Assembly: GCF_019279795.1 (NCBI RefSeq)
Contig: NC_056738.1
Coordinates: 480,154,281-480,218,280, forward strand
DNA: 64,000 bases
Direction: 5' to 3'
DNA from: Protopterus annectens
Taxonomy: Eukaryota > Chordata > Ceratodontiformes > Protopteridae
The position numbers and the translations under genes are program-made. The first letter of the stretch is position 1; each line of letters starts with the position of its first letter. The notes under the pieces were generated by a model. The model saw only the letters and a list, made by a program, of their open reading frames with translations. It had not been told where the DNA came from and did not search any database. Below are positions 60,941-64,000 of this stretch, piece after piece.

Positions 60941-61510
60941 CAATATGTGTCATGCATGCACTACAGAACAAACAGACTGCACCTGAACATTCTGTTGAGC
61001 CTCACCCACTCCACAGGGTCTGGAACCATCGAATGTGTTACAGCAACATATGGCACTCCCCATAAGTGTGGGTACACAACACACCATGGGGAGTATAGTC
61101 CAGTAAGCCTATAAAGTCTGATCTGCAAGGCCATGGAGTGCATCATGGCTGAAGTCATAAACAGAGCTATTGGAAGCTGACAAACACACAACCCTACCAA
61201 CTGTGGTATGTTCATGTGCAGATCATGGTTCCCAAACATGCTACACCATTTGCAAGGCAGCCACCCAGGACATACATCACTGAACAGAGCTACACATGTC
61301 CCACGAAGACTTTGCATAGCTCTTCATCAACATCACAGACACATGTCGTATCCACAAAACCAACAATCTGTGCATAGATATGTGTTGACATATGAAGGGA
61401 TGTCAATGTGTTCACAGATAGATCACACAAGGTGCAACTCACAGGGTCCTGTTTAAGCTGTTGATACCTGACGACCCACATGGATCATTCCTGGGATTGC
61501 ATAAAAGAAA
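60941..61510 (+). mobile_element. CR1/L2-type LINE reverse transcriptase fragment
   Basis: On the + strand: YSPVSLxSLICKAMECIMAEVINRAIGS (near 61095-61180; family form YRPISLTSLICK.ME), then SWFPNMLHHLQG, and PDDPHGSFLGLH (near 61470; the GVPQGS block). So the finger-to-palm part is present, truncated before the catalytic aspartates where the tandem array starts (61535). It is in the opposite orientation to the larger LINE just upstream. Confidence 0.7.
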
Positions 61511-61534
61511 GTGCACACACATTCCCATGTCCAG

Positions 61535-63290
61535 TCTGATGATGTCAGCATCCTACAAATATACCAGGAGAACCAAAACCACCCAGTAAAGCATATAGTG
61601 TACAGTGTTAATGCGTATCTGTCTAGTATCATAACATAGGTAGGGGTTTGAATCCTGACAGTCTGTGTGGGGGAGGGGTTTGTGTGTATGTGTGTGATTT
61701 CCTTTGAGAGGAGTAGCCTTTTTGGAGACTGGGAAAACACATTAAAAGAGGCACATCCCTCTTTGGAATGTCTGATGATGTCAGCATCCTACAAATATAT
61801 CAGGTGAACAGAAACCACTCAATAAAGCATATAGCGTGCTGTGTTAATGCGGATCTCTCTAGTATCATAACATAGGTAGGGGTTTGAACCTGCAAGTGCT
61901 GATAGTGTGTGTGTGTGTGTGTGCGTGGGGTGTATGTGTATGATTTCCTTTGACAGGAGTAGCCTTTTTGGAGACTGGGAAAACACATTAAAAGAGGCAC
62001 ATCCCTCTTTGGAATGCCTGATGATGTCAGCATCCTACAAATATATCAGGTGAATAAAAAGCTGCCCAGTAAAGCATCTAGCGTGCTGTGTTAATCTCTC
62101 TAGTATCATAACATAGTTAAGTAGGGGTTTGAATCCTACAAGTGCTGTTAGTGTATGTGTGTGATTTCTTTTGAAAGGAATAGCCTTTTTGGAGACTGAG
62201 AAAACACATTAAAAGAGGCACATCCGTCTTTGGAATGTCTGATGATGTCAGCATCCTACAAATATATCAGGTGAACAGAAGCCACCTAGTAAAGCATCTA
62301 GTGCACTGTGTTAATGCGTATCTCTCTAGTTTCATAACATAGTTAGATAGGGGTTTGAATCCTGCAAGTGCTGTTAGTGTGTATGTGTGTGATTTCCTTT
62401 GAGATTAGTAGCCTTTTTGGAGACTGGGAAAACACATTAAAAGAGGCACATCCCTCTTTGGAATGTCTGATGATGTCAGCATCCTACAAATATATCAGGT
62501 GAATAAAAAGCCACCCAGTAAAGCATATAGCGTGCTGTGTTAATGCGTATCTCTCTAGTATCATAACATAGTTAAGTAGGGGTTTGAATCCTGCAAGTGC
62601 TGTTAGTGTATGTGTATGATTTCCTTTGAAAGGAATAGCCTTTTTGGAGACTGAGAAAACACATTAAAAGAGGCACATCCATCTTTGGAATGTCTGATGA
62701 TGTCAGCATTTTACAAATATATCAGGTGAACAGAAGCCACCTAGTAAAGCATCTAGCGTGCTGTGTTTATGCGTATCTCTCTAGTTTCATAGCATAGTTA
62801 GGTAGGGGTTTGAATCCTGTTAGTGTGTGTGTGTGTGATTTCCTATGAGAGGAGTAGCCTTTTTGGAGACTGGGAAAACACATTGAAAGAGGCACATCCC
62901 TCTTTGGAATGTCTGATGATGTCAGCATCCTACAAATATATCAGGTGAACTGAAACCACCCAGTAAAGCATATAGCGTGCTGTGATAATGTGTATCTTTC
63001 TAGTATCATAACATAGTTAAATAGGGTTTTGAATCCTGCAAGCACTGTTAGTGTGTGTGTGGGAGGGGTGTATGTGTGTGATTTCCTTTGAGATGAGTAG
63101 CCTTTTTGGAGACTGGGAAAACACATTAAAAGAGGCACATCCCTCTTTGGAATGTCTGATGATGTCAGCATCCTACAAATATATCAGGTGAACAAAAGCC
63201 ACTCAGTAAAACATATGGCGTGCCGTGTTAATGTGTATCTCTCTAGTATCATAACATAGGTAGGGGTTTGAATCCTGCAAACGCTGAGTG
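61535..63290. repeat. ~230-bp tandem array, 8 copies
   Basis: TCTGATGATGTCAGCATC starts a unit at 61535, 61771, 62017 (as CCTGATG), 62238, 62466, 62693, 62912 and 63155. Steps are 236, 246, 221, 228, 227, 219 and 243; the length differences come mainly from a GT-rich tract in the middle. Every unit has AAAGCATNTAGYGTGC followed by GGGTTTGAATCC (or a one-base variant), which resembles the A- and B-box order of a tRNA-derived sequence, so the unit may have come from a SINE. Each also has GAGTAGCCTTTTTGGAGACT. No coding content. Confidence 0.95.
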
Positions 63291-64000
63291 TGTGTTTGTG
63301 TGTGCCACAGGAGGTCAATGCAGTGTGGGTTTTGCTTTTACTATGGTATGACATATGATTAACACAGTATGTGCATTGCACACATCAGGTATCTGCGTGG
63401 CAAATGAATATGTGTACATGTGACCTCAATCAGTACATAGGTGTGAAGCCTGCATACTACATTAATACATTTGTTTCCTTTGACGGATTGTGCCGCTGCT
63501 TCTCAGATCATAGGTCACATATGTATGTATGCGACAAGCCCGGCCACTGTAGTGGTCCATGGCCAAGGTCATCTGTGCCACACACACCCATGACATGTAC
63601 TATAGAGCACTGTGAGTGAGGGTAATTGCCTGGGGTATATGTCACACATGTTCATACACAACAACGACTGGCAGTAATGGACAGTCATTATAGGTGTACA
63701 ACAACCCTGTGGATATGCATGCAGGCCCCTAATGTGTTATGTGAAACACCGATGGACCCCACAATACCTAAGGATATGTGGATACCAAGGAACAGATGAC
63801 ATAACACGTGTCTGTCTGTACAAATTGGTACCCAACATACATGTTGAGGGCTACCACCTATGTGGTACTGTAGGGATAGTATGTCTAGTAAATGTGCGTG
63901 ACTATGCCATAGTCGGCTTACAACTATATAGCATGTATTGGCAACAGGTATCTGTCTGTATGATACCCTTGTGTAGGATATGCATCCCATCCAGGGGAAT
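63291..64000. other. no gene seen
   Basis: No coding homology or repeat recognised to the end of the window. Confidence 0.5.

Noticed and set aside
61535-63290. Repeats with regular spacing considered as a CRISPR-like array
   Set aside because: The whole ~230-bp unit is repeated, with no unique spacers, and the context is a vertebrate genome.

Overview
The window is nuclear DNA from a vertebrate with a large, repeat-choked genome. I see no intact host gene. It contains a processed copy of the cyclin B3 mRNA, an HE1/V-SINE-like tRNA-derived SINE, RTE and CR1/L2 LINEs with short A/T-rich tails, an R2/R4-type LINE encoding a restriction-like endonuclease, Harbinger transposases, Penelope-like elements (PLEs) and many (CA)n/(AT)n microsatellites. 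That mix fits a lungfish, coelacanth, shark or amphibian better than a mammal or bird. The species cannot be fixed from the sequence. There are no bacterial operons and no CRISPR array.

Layout. 1-8.5 kb: unique-looking AT-rich DNA with microsatellites, a SINE and a 96-bp tandem repeat. 8.56-10.35 kb: a PLE with 0.6-kb inverted arms, a hammerhead-like motif in each arm and the coding end of its endonuclease. 12-17 kb: small duplications, a 37-bp minisatellite, a LINE relic and a Harbinger relic. 17.1-19.1 kb: an L2-like LINE split by a PLE piece. 22.1-25.3 kb: a nearly full-length dead RTE LINE. 27-32.4 kb: a 241-bp duplication, a + strand R2/R4-type LINE carrying a PLE piece with a textbook hammerhead ribozyme, then a + strand CR1/L2 LINE. 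32.8-33.9 kb: twenty copies of a 57-bp minisatellite. 34.2-35.2 kb: an unclassified DNA element with an 8-bp target duplication. 36.3-47.3 kb: a second R2/R4-type LINE on the - strand, broken by two PLE insertions, an L2-like 3' fragment and a 5-kb cyclin B3-LINE chimera. 47.3-48.2 kb: a LINE remnant with an ORF1 esterase and no ORF2. 49-51.5 kb: four decayed copies of a ~300-bp repeat. 53-55.5 kb: a Harbinger transposon with a nearly whole but dead transposase. 56.6-60.6 kb: a nearly complete CR1/L2 LINE. 60.9-63.3 kb: a LINE fragment and an eight-copy ~230-bp tandem array.

How it fits together. Most of the window is a stack of retroelements inserted into one another. The most informative signal is a set of five short PLE insertions (A 8.6-10.3, B 28.7-29.2, C 36.9-37.1, D 18.5-18.9, E 46.0-46.9 kb). 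Four have clear 12-16-bp target duplications. A, D and E share a TATA-like box 34-36 nt before a hammerhead-type fold. A, B and C share an inverted-arm architecture. The second notable object is the cyclin B3 retrocopy, whose join to LINE sequence falls exactly where a related LINE copy in the same window has a splice-acceptor-like sequence.
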